40,137 nucleotides of DNA from Knoellia aerolata DSM 18566. GTDB taxonomy: Bacteria > Actinomycetota > Actinomycetes > Actinomycetales > Dermatophilaceae. Every line of letters begins with the position of its first letter. The first letter of the stretch is position 1. Below the pieces are notes generated by a model. The model was not told the origin of the DNA and did not search any database. It saw only the letters and a program-made list of their open reading frames with translations. This document shows, piece by piece, positions 32,710-40,137 of the stretch. Made by a program: the position numbers and the translations under genes. The stretch covers positions 1-40,137 of the forward strand of contig NZ_AVPL01000035.1 of the NCBI RefSeq assembly GCF_000768695.1. Reading direction: 5' to 3'.

Positions 32710-34430
32710 GCCTCAGCCGCCGGACCGTCGTCGGGGGCGGGATCGCTGCCGGGGCGGCGTTCCTCCTGCCGGGTGCCGCTCGGGCGGACGGCGCCGACCG
32801 GCCCTTCACCGGGTTCGCCCCGCCGTCGACCGTGCTCCGCGAGGGGACTCCCCTGTCCGTCGGGCTCGACCCCGCGCCCATCGAGGCCGCCAAGGAGCAG
32901 GTCCGCAGCCACCAGGTCGCCGCCCCCGGTGGCCGCCCGCTCTACCCGGGGCACGTCGGCCTCATGGCCCACGACGGCGTCGTCGTCGCGACCCAGGTTG
33001 ACGGCTTCGCGCTGCGCCACCGGACCGCGACCGAGGAGCTGGCGCGCAGCGTGTGGGTCCCGATGCGTCGCGACACGATCTTCGACCTGGCCTCGGTCTC
33101 CAAGCTCTTCACCTCGATCGCCGTCGTCCAGCTCGTCGAGGAGGGGCGGGTCGAGCTGGAGGCGGCGGTCGCGGCCTACCTGCCCGAGTTCGCCGCGGCG
33201 GGCAAGGAGTCGGTGACGATCCGGCACCTGCTCACCCACACGAGCGGGTTCACCTCGTGGCTGCCCCTCTACAGCCGCTACCCGGACCGGGCCTCGCGGA
33301 TCGCCGCCGTGATGAACCAGCCACTGACCAACCCGGTCGGCACCGTCTACCTCTACAGCGACCTCAACCTCATCACGCTCGGCGTCCTCGTCGAGCGGCT
33401 GCGCGGCCAGTCCCTGGACGAGGTCGTCGCCGCGCGGCTCACCCGGCCGCTGGGGATGTCGGACACCGGCTACAACCCCACCGCGACGCCCCGCACCGCG
33501 GCCACCGAGTACCAGGCGGTCCCCGCCCGCGGGATGGTCCGCGGCGAGGTGCACGACGAGAACGCGTGGTCGCTCGGCGGGGTCGCCGGGCACGCCGGGG
33601 TCTTCTCCACCGTCGACGACCTGGCCGTCCTGGCCCAGGCGCTCCTCAACGGTGGCACCTACCGAGGTGCCCGGGTCCTCGACCGCAGGAGCGTCACGCT
33701 GCTCATCACCAACTTCACGCAGGCCTTCCCCGGTGACGACCACGGGCTCGGCTTCGAGCTCAACCAGACCTGGTACATGGACGCCCTCAGCGGGCCGAGG
33801 ACGGCCGGCCACACCGGCTACACCGGGACCTCGATCGTCATCGACTTCGACTCCCGCTCGTTCGCCATCCTGCTGACCAACCGCGTGCACCCCTCCCGGT
33901 CGTGGGGCAGCATCAACGTCGCCCGGCAGGAGTGGGCCCGCGGGCTCGGTCTGGCCCTGCCGATCACCCCGCGCGGCAGCCACGTGGCGTGGGAGACCGG
34001 GCCGGAGCACGCGAGCACCGCGGTCCTCGCGGTGCCGCTCGCCGTCCCGTCGACGGGTGCCCGGCTCGGGTTCGACCTCGTCGCCGAGACCGAGGAGTCC
34101 GACGTCCTGCGGGTCGAGACCTCGACCGACGGCTCGACGTGGTCGCTCGTCCCGCTCGTCATCCGCCATCCCGGGGACACCCGGACGGGGGAGGAGGACG
34201 GCACGGTCAGCGGGACACCCGGTGAGCAGCGCTGGGCACAGGTGCGGGCCGACCTTCCCGCCGGGCAGCAGGTGCTGCGCTGGCGCCTCACGACCGACGC
34301 CACCACCCTCGGTCGGGGCGTCTCGGTGAGCCGGGTCCGCGTCGTCGGCCAGGGCGGTGTCGTCGTCGACGGAGATGCGTCACCCGACACATTCAGCGCT
34401 TCGGGCTGGACCCTGCGGCGAAGGTCGTAG
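32706..34430 (+). CDS. AmiE-type serine hydrolase (class C beta-lactamase fold) with extra C-terminal domain
   Basis: This 574-residue protein has a twin-arginine signal (LSRRTVVGGGIAAGAAFLLPGAARA). The penicillin-binding-fold triad is visible: S130-VS-K133 (SxxK), Y217-SD (Y-x-N/D equivalent) and H369-TG. In Bacillus, AmiE (YbbE), encoded beside nagZ and namZ, cleaves the MurNAc-L-Ala amide and releases stem peptide; I infer the same role. Beyond residue ~440 is a beta-rich domain not in AmiE (LGFDLVAETEESDVLRVETSTDGSTWSLVPL ... GWTLRRRS) that resembles exported carbohydrate- or protein-binding sandwich domains. It could also be an esterase or D-aminopeptidase. Confidence 0.85.
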   Translation: MSLSRRTVVGGGIAAGAAFLLPGAARADGADRPFTGFAPPSTVLREGTPLSVGLDPAPIEAAKEQVRSHQVAAPGGRPLYPGHVGLMAHDGVVVATQVDGFALRHRTATEELARSVWVPMRRDTIFDLASVSKLFTSIAVVQLVEEGRVELEAAVAAYLPEFAAAGKESVTIRHLLTHTSGFTSWLPLYSRYPDRASRIAAVMNQPLTNPVGTVYLYSDLNLITLGVLVERLRGQSLDEVVAARLTRPLGMSDTGYNPTATPRTAATEYQAVPARGMVRGEVHDENAWSLGGVAGHAGVFSTVDDLAVLAQALLNGGTYRGARVLDRRSVTLLITNFTQAFPGDDHGLGFELNQTWYMDALSGPRTAGHTGYTGTSIVIDFDSRSFAILLTNRVHPSRSWGSINVARQEWARGLGLALPITPRGSHVAWETGPEHASTAVLAVPLAVPSTGARLGFDLVAETEESDVLRVETSTDGSTWSLVPLVIRHPGDTRTGEEDGTVSGTPGEQRWAQVRADLPAGQQVLRWRLTTDATTLGRGVSVSRVRVVGQGGVVVDGDASPDTFSASGWTLRRRS

Positions 34431-34433
34431 TTT
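34428..34433 (+). promoter_or_regulatory. Possible -10 box (TAGTTT) of a leaderless rpiR-family promoter
   Basis: TAGTTT overlaps the stop codon of the preceding gene and stands six bases before the ATG at 34440. There is no ribosome binding site in the nine-base gap, which supports a separate leaderless transcript, but the -35 region is poor. Confidence 0.4.
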
Positions 34434-34439
34434 TGGTGC

Positions 34440-35324
34440 ATGGCATCTCCGACCGACCTGACCGACGTGGCTGACGCACCCCTGCTCGTCCGGTTGCGGG
34501 GCATGAGGCCCTCGCTCACCCCGGCCGAGGAGCGGGTCGCCACCAAGGTCCTCGCGGACGCGCGGCGCGCCTCCGACCTCACGATCACCGAGCTCGCCCA
34601 GGCGGCCGCGACGTCGGAGACGACGGTGCTGCGCTTCTGCAAGCGGCTGGGCCTCAAGGGCTACCCGCAGCTGCGGCTCGCGCTCGCGGCCGAGTCCGCG
34701 ATGCCCCGTGAGCAGCGGATGGCCGGCAGCGACATCAGCGCCAACGACACGATCGACGACATCATCGACAAGGTGGCGGCCGTCGACTCGAGCGCCGTCG
34801 AGGAGACCGCGCAGCAGCTCGACCGGGCCGCGCTCAAGGCCGCGGCCGACGCCGTCGCGCGAGCGACCCGGGTCGACGTCTACGGGATCGGCGCCAGCGC
34901 GATCGTCGGGACCGACCTCCAGCAGAAGCTGCACCGGATCGGCGTCATCTCGTTCGCGTGGAACGACCCGCACATCGCCCTGACCAGCGCGACCCTGCTG
35001 ACCCGTCACGACGTCGCCATCGGCATCTCCCACTCCGGCGCGACGTCGGAGACGATCGAGTCGCTGGCGGTCGCCCGCGGGCGCGGGGCCACGACGGTCG
35101 CCGTGACCAACTTCCCGCTGTCCCCGCTGGCGACCGCGGCGGACATCGTCCTCACGACGGCGGCCCGCGAGACCTCGCTGCGCTCGGGCGCGACGGCGAG
35201 CCGGATCGCGGCGCTCACGGTCGTCGACTGCCTCTACATCGCCGTGGCGCAGCGTGACCTGCCCCGGGCGCGCAAGGCCGTCGCGGACAGCCGCCGGGCC
35301 GTCGCGGGACACCACGTCTCGTAA
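34440..35324 (+). CDS. RpiR/MurR-family transcriptional regulator
   Basis: This 294-residue protein has an N-terminal HTH_6 DNA-binding domain (about residues 20-95: LTPAEERVATKVLADARRASDLTITELAQAAATSETTVLRFCKRLGLKGYPQLRLALA) and a C-terminal SIS sugar-phosphate domain (about 130-270: ADAVARATRVDVYGIGASAIVGTDLQQKLHRIG, ISHSGATSETIESLAVARGRGATTVAVTNFPLSPLATAADIVL). Proteins of this build sense phosphorylated sugars. Between cell-wall hydrolase and murQ genes, MurNAc-6-phosphate or GlcNAc-6-phosphate is the expected ligand, as for MurR. Whether it represses or activates is unknown. Confidence 0.92.
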   Translation: MASPTDLTDVADAPLLVRLRGMRPSLTPAEERVATKVLADARRASDLTITELAQAAATSETTVLRFCKRLGLKGYPQLRLALAAESAMPREQRMAGSDISANDTIDDIIDKVAAVDSSAVEETAQQLDRAALKAAADAVARATRVDVYGIGASAIVGTDLQQKLHRIGVISFAWNDPHIALTSATLLTRHDVAIGISHSGATSETIESLAVARGRGATTVAVTNFPLSPLATAADIVLTTAARETSLRSGATASRIAALTVVDCLYIAVAQRDLPRARKAVADSRRAVAGHHVS

Positions 35325-35333
35325 TTCATTCAC
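35321..35333. promoter_or_regulatory. Candidate operator GTAATTCATTCAC upstream of murQ
   Basis: This sequence overlaps the regulator gene's stop codon and sits just upstream of the -35 hexamer of the murQ promoter. It matches the nagZ-upstream palindrome at 10 of 13 bases. A second inverted repeat (GGTTAG-N11-CTAACC) overlaps the promoter itself. Confidence 0.35.
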
Positions 35334-35337
35334 ATTC

Positions 35338-35366
35338 TTGACGGTTAGAAGGTAAGAAACTAACCT
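35338..35366 (+). promoter_or_regulatory. murQ promoter TTGACG-N17-TAACCT with overlapping inverted repeat
   Basis: The -35 TTGACG (35338-35343) and -10 TAACCT (35361-35366) are spaced by 17 bases, the best consensus match in the window. Six bases separate the -10 box from the murQ ATG at 35373, so the transcript is predicted to begin at the start codon. The inverted repeat GGTTAG (35343-35348) / CTAACC (35360-35365) spans the spacer, a good place for a repressor. Confidence 0.7.
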
Positions 35367-35372
35367 CAACGG

Positions 35373-36314
35373 ATGGCCAACGACGTCCGGGTGAGCGCGC
35401 CCACTGAAGACCGCCATCCCGGCACGGTCGGGATCGACACCGCGTCGACGCTCGAGATCCTCATGTTCATGAACGACGCCGACAGCACCGTCGCGGGCGC
35501 CGTGGCGGAGGTCCTGCCCGAGCTGGCGCGGCTCGTCGACCACAGCGTGAGCTCGATCCGCGCCGGGGGGCGCGTGCACTACTTCGGTGCCGGCACGTCC
35601 GGGCGGCTCGCCGTCCTCGACGCCGCCGAGCTCCTCCCCACGTTCAACGCGCCGGACGGCCTCTTCGTCGCCCACCACGCGGGTGGGGCGCCGGCGCTCC
35701 TGCGCGCGGTCGAGAACGTCGAGGACGACGTCGAGCAGGGGGCCCGGGACGCGAGCGGCGTCACCCGCCTCGACGTCGTCATCGGCCTCACCGCGTCCGG
35801 CCGCACCCCCTACGTCCAGGGCGCACTCGGCCGTGCGCGGAAGATCGGCGCGCGCACCGCCCTCGTGACGGCCAACCCGGGAGCCGAGCTCGCGGCATAC
35901 GCCGACCACCTCGTCGTCGCGGACACCGGCGCGGAGGTGCTCACCGGCTCGACCCGCCTCAAGGCCGGCACCGCCCAGAAGCTCATCCTCAACTCGTTCT
36001 CGACTGCCGTGATGATCCGGCTCGGTCGCACCTGGTCCAACCTCATGGTCGACGTCGTCGCGACCAACGCCAAGCTGCGCGGTCGCGTCGTCCGGATCCT
36101 GCAGGAGGCCAGCGGGGCCAGCGAGGCCGAGGCCCGGGCCACGCTCGACGCCGCCGGGGGCCAGCTCAAGCCGGCCCTGCTCTCCCTCCTCGGCGGCGTC
36201 GGCGTCGACGCCGCGGTCGCCGCCCTGCGCGCCCACGACGACTCCGTCGCGGCCGCGCTCCTCCAGCTCACCACCACCTCCAGCCAGCCCGTGTCGACAG
36301 GAGAGACGTCATGA
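35373..36314 (+). CDS. murQ: N-acetylmuramic acid 6-phosphate etherase
   Basis: This 313-residue cytoplasmic SIS-domain enzyme cleaves the D-lactyl ether of MurNAc-6-phosphate to GlcNAc-6-phosphate and D-lactate. GAGTSGRLAVLDAAELLPTF starts near residue 72. The essential glutamates expected from E. coli MurQ (E83 and E114) correspond to E86 and E117 here, with the same 31-residue separation. TGSTRLKAGTAQKLILNSFST is the second phosphate-binding signature. The C-terminal UBA-like segment (SGASEAEARATLDAAGGQLKPALL) is present. It is the first gene of the uptake part; its stop overlaps the ABC binding-protein start by 4 bp. Confidence 0.97.
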   Translation: MANDVRVSAPTEDRHPGTVGIDTASTLEILMFMNDADSTVAGAVAEVLPELARLVDHSVSSIRAGGRVHYFGAGTSGRLAVLDAAELLPTFNAPDGLFVAHHAGGAPALLRAVENVEDDVEQGARDASGVTRLDVVIGLTASGRTPYVQGALGRARKIGARTALVTANPGAELAAYADHLVVADTGAEVLTGSTRLKAGTAQKLILNSFSTAVMIRLGRTWSNLMVDVVATNAKLRGRVVRILQEASGASEAEARATLDAAGGQLKPALLSLLGGVGVDAAVAALRAHDDSVAAALLQLTTTSSQPVSTGETS

Positions 36315-37612
36315 CCCCTCGAACCCTCCGCTCCACCCTCACCCTCATCGCCTTCACCGGTGTGCTCGCCGTCGGCGCGTGTGCGCCCTCGAGCGACACC
36401 GACACGTCGGGATCCGGCGGCGGTGACGGGAAGGAGACCACCCTCACGGTCTGGTCGTGGCGCGTCGAGGACGAGGCGGCGTACAACAAGATCTTCGACG
36501 CCTACGAGGCCAAGCACGAGGGCGTCACCGTCGAGTTCAAGCCGTTCAAGGCGACCGAGTACAACAAGATCCTCGCGACCGGCCTCGCCGGCTCGGACGG
36601 CCCCGACGTCCCGCAGGTCCGCTCCTACGGCCAGGTCGAGCCGACCATCGCCTCCAAGTCGCTCGTGCCGCTCGACGGCAAGGTCGACCTCTCGGGCTGG
36701 GACGAGAACGTCGTCAACTCGGCGAAGTCCAAGGCCGACGGCAAGCTCTACTCGGTGCCGCTGGCCCGCCAGACGGTCCAGATGTTCTACAACAAGTCCC
36801 TGTTCAAGAAGCACGGCATCGACGAGGCGCCCACCACCTGGGCCGACTTCACCGCTGCGGGCGACAAGCTGCTCGCGGGTGACGTCACGCCCATCGCCGT
36901 CGGCGCCAAGGACGACTGGACGCTGCCGATCGTGCACGAGGTCCTCGCGGCCCCGCGCTTCGGTGGCGCCGCCTTCCAGAAGGAGGTCCTGAGCGGCCAG
37001 ACGTCGTTCACCGACCCGGACTTCGTCGCGTCGATCGACGTGTTCACGCAGCTCGCCAAGTACTTCCCCAAGAACGTCACGGGCGTCGCCGTCACGGACG
37101 CGCAGACCCTGTTCTCGGCCGAGAAGGCCGCGATGTTCCCCGGTGGCTCGTTCGACATGGCCGTGCTCAAGAAGGCCAACCCCGGCATCGACCTGGGCGT
37201 CTTCGAGGTCCCGGCCCCGACCGGCTCGCCCGAGGACAAGGCCACGACCCCCGGCTGGGCCGACGGCAACTTCGCGGTCAACGCCAAGTCTCCCCAGCGG
37301 GAGGCCGCACTCGAGCTCGTGAAGTGGATGTCGACCAAGGAGTTCGGCCAGATGGTCGCCGACGAGGTCAAGCAGATCTCGGCCGTCCCCGGCGTCACCT
37401 ACAACGACCCGCTGCTCAGGCAGATGGCCGACAGCTACGAGAAGTCGCCCTCGCCCTACCTGCTGCTCACCGACTTCCGCTACGGCTCCCCGTCGGGCAC
37501 GGACCTCATGGGCAAGGGCGTGCAGCAGCTGCTCCTCGGCTCCAAGACGGCAGCCCAGGTGGCGGCCGACATCGACGCCGGGGTGAAGACCTGGTTCAAG
37601 CCCACCCCGTGA
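36311..37612 (+). CDS. ABC sugar-binding lipoprotein (family 1)
   Basis: This 433-residue exported lipoprotein has the lipobox VGAC with lipidated Cys 24. A Ser/Gly/Asp linker is followed by a family-1 solute-binding fold (TLTVWSWRVEDEAAYNKIFDAYEAKHEGVTVEFKPF, NKILATGLAGSDGPDVPQV, GGSFDMAVLKKANPGIDLGVFEVPAP, NFAVNAKSPQREAALELVKWMS). Position between murQ and two permeases predicts a MurNAc, GlcNAc or muramyl-disaccharide ligand, which sequence alone cannot prove. Translation is coupled to murQ (ATGA overlap). A short stem surrounds its stop codon (37603-37609 with 37614-37620), possibly stabilising this part of the message. Confidence 0.9.
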   Translation: MTPRTLRSTLTLIAFTGVLAVGACAPSSDTDTSGSGGGDGKETTLTVWSWRVEDEAAYNKIFDAYEAKHEGVTVEFKPFKATEYNKILATGLAGSDGPDVPQVRSYGQVEPTIASKSLVPLDGKVDLSGWDENVVNSAKSKADGKLYSVPLARQTVQMFYNKSLFKKHGIDEAPTTWADFTAAGDKLLAGDVTPIAVGAKDDWTLPIVHEVLAAPRFGGAAFQKEVLSGQTSFTDPDFVASIDVFTQLAKYFPKNVTGVAVTDAQTLFSAEKAAMFPGGSFDMAVLKKANPGIDLGVFEVPAPTGSPEDKATTPGWADGNFAVNAKSPQREAALELVKWMSTKEFGQMVADEVKQISAVPGVTYNDPLLRQMADSYEKSPSPYLLLTDFRYGSPSGTDLMGKGVQQLLLGSKTAAQVAADIDAGVKTWFKPTP

Positions 37613-37620
37613 CCGGGGTG
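37603..37620 (+). other. Short hairpin around the binding-protein stop codon
   Basis: CACCCCG (37603-37609) pairs with CGGGGTG (37614-37620) over a TGAC loop that holds the stop codon. Such stems often raise the level of binding-protein message relative to permease message. It is too short to be a sure terminator. Confidence 0.4.
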
Positions 37621-37655
37621 GATTCGGGCCCGCAGGCCGTGGTGGACTCGCCGTC

Positions 37656-38555
37656 GTGAAGACCCGCACCGGACTGGCCTTCCTCGCGCCCGCCCTGATC
37701 CTCTTCGGCGTGTTCGTCCTCTACCCGATGCTGACGGCGTTCTCGTACGCCTTCTACGAGTGGCAGGGGACGAGCCGCCAGGGGTTCGCCGGGCTGTCGA
37801 ACTTCTCGGCGCTCGTCAACCGTGCGCCGTTCAAGACCGACCTGCCCCGGGCGCTGCTCCACAACGTGCTGTTCTTCCTCGGCACGATGCTCGTCCAGAA
37901 CACCATCGGGCTCACGGTGGCGACGCTCCTGCACCGCCGGGCCCGCACCCGGCGGATGCTGCAGACGCTCTACGCGATGCCCTACCTCGTGAGCCCGATC
38001 GTCATCGGCTACCTCTGGACGCTGCTGCTCTCGCCGACCTTCGGGCCGGTCAACCAGCTGCTCACCAAGATCGGCCTCGAGCAGTTCGCGCTGCCGTGGC
38101 TGGGCGACCCCAAGACGGCGCTCTGGGTCGTCATCCTCGTCTCGGTGTGGCAGTGGGTCGGCTTCCCGGTGCTGCTCTACGGCGCGGCGCTCGGCGGCGT
38201 GCCCGAGGAGCTCACCGAGGCGGCCCGCGTCGACGGCGCGTCGCACGGCCAGGTGTTTCGCCGGATCACCTTCCCGCTGCTCGTCCCCGCCATCGGCACG
38301 GTGTCCGTGCTGACCTTCATCTTCGCGATGGAGGCGTTCGCCCTGCCGTTCGCGTTCGGCGGGTCGACCGGCAACCCGGCGGGGTCGACCGACTTCGTGT
38401 CGCTGCTCTTCTACCGCTCGGCCTTCGACTCCGGCGCGGTCGACGCGATCGGCACGTCGTCGGCGCTCGCGACGGTCCTCTTCCTCATCATCTTCGGCGG
38501 GGCGATGGCCGCGACCAAGGTGCTGCGCCGGCACGAGAGGCGGATGGCCTCATGA
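37656..38555 (+). CDS. ABC sugar permease, MalF-like
   Basis: This 299-residue membrane protein with six segments starts at GTG 37656. It begins GLAFLAPALILFGVFVLYPMLTAFSYAFYEW as in the MalF/UgpA-type CUT1 permeases. The EAA loop that docks on the ATPase is EELTEAARVDGASHGQVFRRITFPLLVP. It pairs with the MalG-type permease that follows (stop/start overlap). No ATP-binding subunit gene is in the operon within the window, so it probably uses a shared ATPase of MsiK type encoded elsewhere. Confidence 0.93.
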   Translation: MKTRTGLAFLAPALILFGVFVLYPMLTAFSYAFYEWQGTSRQGFAGLSNFSALVNRAPFKTDLPRALLHNVLFFLGTMLVQNTIGLTVATLLHRRARTRRMLQTLYAMPYLVSPIVIGYLWTLLLSPTFGPVNQLLTKIGLEQFALPWLGDPKTALWVVILVSVWQWVGFPVLLYGAALGGVPEELTEAARVDGASHGQVFRRITFPLLVPAIGTVSVLTFIFAMEAFALPFAFGGSTGNPAGSTDFVSLLFYRSAFDSGAVDAIGTSSALATVLFLIIFGGAMAATKVLRRHERRMAS

Positions 38556-39469
38556 CGACCACCTTGACCTCCGCCGACGCCGCACCCGCGGACGCCGCGT
38601 CCACCGGCACGGGCCCTCGTCGCACGCGTCGGCGGCGCGGCCGGGGCGCCAACGACCCCGTCGGTGGCGCGGGCGCGAGCATCCTGCTCTGGGGCTACGC
38701 CGTCCTCGCCCTGGCACCGCTCGTCATCATGGTGCTCAACTCGTTCCGCACCAACGCCGACTTCATCACCAACCCGCTCGGCCTGCCCACGTCACCGACC
38801 GTCGCGGCCTACGAGGAGGCGTGGACGGTCGGCAGCTTCGGGACCTACTTCGCCAACTCGCTCACGGTGACGGCCGGCGCGGTGGCGATCTCGACCGCGG
38901 TCTCGACGATGGCGGCATACGGTCTGGCGCGTGGTCGCGCTCGGATCTTCCGGTGGCTGGAGTCGCTGTTCCTCTCCGGCCTCATGCTGCCGATCCACCT
39001 CGCGATCCTGCCGGTGTTCTTCCTCTTCGACGGCTTCGGCCTCATCGACAGCCGGCTCGGCCTCGCGCTCATGTATGCCGCGGCGGGCGTGCCGTTCTCG
39101 ATCTTCGTCCTCACGACGTTCTTCCGGCAGCTGCCCGAGGAGCTCGAGGAGGCCGCGGTGCTCGACGGCGCCAACGCGTGGCAGACGTTCTGGCGGATCA
39201 TGGTGCCGATGGTGCGCCCGGCCCTGGCGACGGTGGCGGTGTTCCGGTTCGTCCCGATCTGGAACGACTTCCTCTACCCGCTCGTGCTGCTGCGTTCGGA
39301 GTCCAAGTACACGCTGCCCGTCGGCCTGACGAACTTCTTCGGTGAGAACGCGACGAACTACTCGGCGCTCTTCGCCGGGCTGGTCATCACGACCATCCCG
39401 CTCATCGTGCTCTTCCTGTTCGCGACCAAGCAGATCGTCGCGGGTTTGACCGCCGGCATGTCGAAGTGA
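38552..39469 (+). CDS. ABC sugar permease, MalG-like
   Basis: About 305 residues from ATG 38552, which overlaps the previous stop (ATGA). An unusual 35-residue Ala/Thr/Arg-rich cytoplasmic N-terminus (ending TRRRRGRGANDPVGG) precedes six membrane segments. NSFRTNADFITNPLGLPTSPTVAAYEEAW is typical of MalG-type subunits, and the EAA loop is EELEEAAVLDGANAWQTFWRIMVPMVRP. It forms the channel with the preceding permease. The next gene begins 13 bases after its stop. Confidence 0.93.
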   Translation: MTTTLTSADAAPADAASTGTGPRRTRRRRGRGANDPVGGAGASILLWGYAVLALAPLVIMVLNSFRTNADFITNPLGLPTSPTVAAYEEAWTVGSFGTYFANSLTVTAGAVAISTAVSTMAAYGLARGRARIFRWLESLFLSGLMLPIHLAILPVFFLFDGFGLIDSRLGLALMYAAAGVPFSIFVLTTFFRQLPEELEEAAVLDGANAWQTFWRIMVPMVRPALATVAVFRFVPIWNDFLYPLVLLRSESKYTLPVGLTNFFGENATNYSALFAGLVITTIPLIVLFLFATKQIVAGLTAGMSK

Positions 39470-39482
39470 TCGGCTCGCGCCC

Positions 39483-40137
39483 ATGAGCGCGGTGGTCGGT
39501 GTGGACGTGGGCGGGTCCGGTCTGCGCCTCCAGTGGTCGTATGCCGGCCAGCCCGGTCCCGTGCTCTCCGCACCCGGCGCTCGGATCGGGTCGGGCGGGA
39601 TCGACGTGCCGGCGCTCGCCGCGGACGCGGCCCGGCTGCTCGCCGAGGGCGGGGTCACCGAGGTGGCGGCCGTCTGCTGGTCGCAGCGGGGACTGCTCTT
39701 CCTCTCCGACCCGCGTGAGGTGGTGCAGGTCGTCTCGACGACGGTGCACGCCGAGCGGACCGCCGTGGTGAGCGACGCCGTCGCCTCCCTCGTGGGGGCG
39801 GTCGGTGGGGTCCGGCCGGGTGCGGTGGTCGCGGCCGGCACGGGGGCGGTGGCGTTCGGGTCCGACTTCGGCTCCGCGGACACCTCGGTGTGGCGGCTCG
39901 TCGACGGGTGGGGGCACGTGCTCGGCGACCGCGGGTCGGCGGCGTGGGTGGGGCTGCTCGGGCTGCAGGCGGGGCTGCGGCACCACGACGGGCTCCCGAA
40001 CGGCTCGGAGCGCCTCCTCGTCGCGGGGGTGTCGGCGTTCGGCGCCACGTCGCACTGGCCGCGTCGCGTCATGACCGGCGGGGACGCGCCGGAGCAGCTG
40101 TCGTCGTTCGCGCCGGCGGTCGTGGCGGCCGCCGAGG
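39483..40137 (+). CDS. BadF/BcrA-type amino-sugar kinase, 3' end outside the window
   Basis: The first 218 codons (open to the window end) encode an ASKHA-fold protein: AVVGVDVGGSGLRLQ (phosphate-1 loop), VVSDAVASLVGA, GAVVAAGTGAVAFG (phosphate-2) and WRLVDGWGHVLGDRGSAAWVGLLGL. This is the BadF/BadG/BcrA/BcrD family, which includes N-acetylglucosamine kinase and the MurNAc/GlcNAc kinase MurK of clostridia. In a murQ operon with an ABC importer and no PTS, a kinase acting on MurNAc is exactly the missing step. The substrate is inferred from context. It is truncated only by the window boundary. Confidence 0.85.
   Translation, partial: MSAVVGVDVGGSGLRLQWSYAGQPGPVLSAPGARIGSGGIDVPALAADAARLLAEGGVTEVAAVCWSQRGLLFLSDPREVVQVVSTTVHAERTAVVSDAVASLVGAVGGVRPGAVVAAGTGAVAFGSDFGSADTSVWRLVDGWGHVLGDRGSAAWVGLLGLQAGLRHHDGLPNGSERLLVAGVSAFGATSHWPRRVMTGGDAPEQLSSFAPAVVAAAE

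Overview
The window is very GC-rich DNA from an actinobacterium. GTG, ATG and one probable TTG start are used, Tat signal peptides and many 4-bp start/stop overlaps are present, and several genes look leaderless. Overall gene content suggests Micrococcales, perhaps Intrasporangiaceae; that placement is inference from gene style, not from a marker gene. I see no phage, insertion sequence, CRISPR array or replication origin. Nearly all of the window is ordinary chromosomal coding sequence. Layout: (1) 1-1300, a gene for an AbiEi/DUF559-type nuclease-like protein framed by three copies of a palindromic repeat in inverted arrangement. (2) 1300-5800, an amino-acid permease, a PH-domain membrane protein and a small membrane protein, then upp, with tadA and a DedA protein divergent from it. 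(3) 5800-9530, a GH13 trehalose-synthase-like enzyme paired with a flavin (LLM) oxidoreductase, divergent from a CDF metal exporter. (4) 9530-11790, a strongly promoted, highly structured, non-coding-looking leader, then the copper-binding lipoprotein CueP, a NERD-domain protein and tRNA-Ser(CGA). (5) 11930-15405, a DUF3105-DUF305 pair and a three-gene unit (small DGLHR protein, LytR_C protein, PIG-V-like mannosyltransferase). (6) 15600-20710, a HerA-like ATPase, a small conserved protein, a VTT protein overlapping a CDP-alcohol phosphatidyltransferase, an AEC transporter and an unrecognised membrane protein. (7) 20833-27079, an operon of GltD-like Fe-S flavoprotein, pyruvate:ferredoxin oxidoreductase (NifJ) and a dihydroorotate-dehydrogenase-like protein, convergent with an acetyl/propionyl-CoA synthetase. 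(8) 29120-40137, tRNA-Ser(GGA) and then a long peptidoglycan-recovery locus. How the last region works together: three Tat-exported enzymes (NagZ, NamZ/DUF1343, an AmiE-type serine hydrolase) would release GlcNAc, MurNAc and stem peptide from cell-wall fragments outside the cell. A lipoprotein-dependent ABC importer would bring in the amino sugar, a BadF/BcrA-type kinase (cut by the window end) would phosphorylate it, and MurQ would convert MurNAc-6-phosphate to GlcNAc-6-phosphate. An RpiR/MurR-type regulator sits in the middle, and two candidate operator motifs lie at the two strongest promoters. This resembles the Bacillus murQ-murR-murP-amiE-nagZ-namZ cluster with the PTS replaced by ABC import plus a kinase. 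Genome-scale signals: the octamer CGGCATAC/GTATGCCG occurs 28 times (14 in each orientation), about twenty times more than I estimate by chance, in coding and intergenic DNA and in several reading frames. Seven genes share an identical TANNNT-N6-(A/G)TG arrangement that implies leaderless mRNAs. Together with the nuclease gene framed by palindromes and the structured leader before cueP, these are the observations most worth following.
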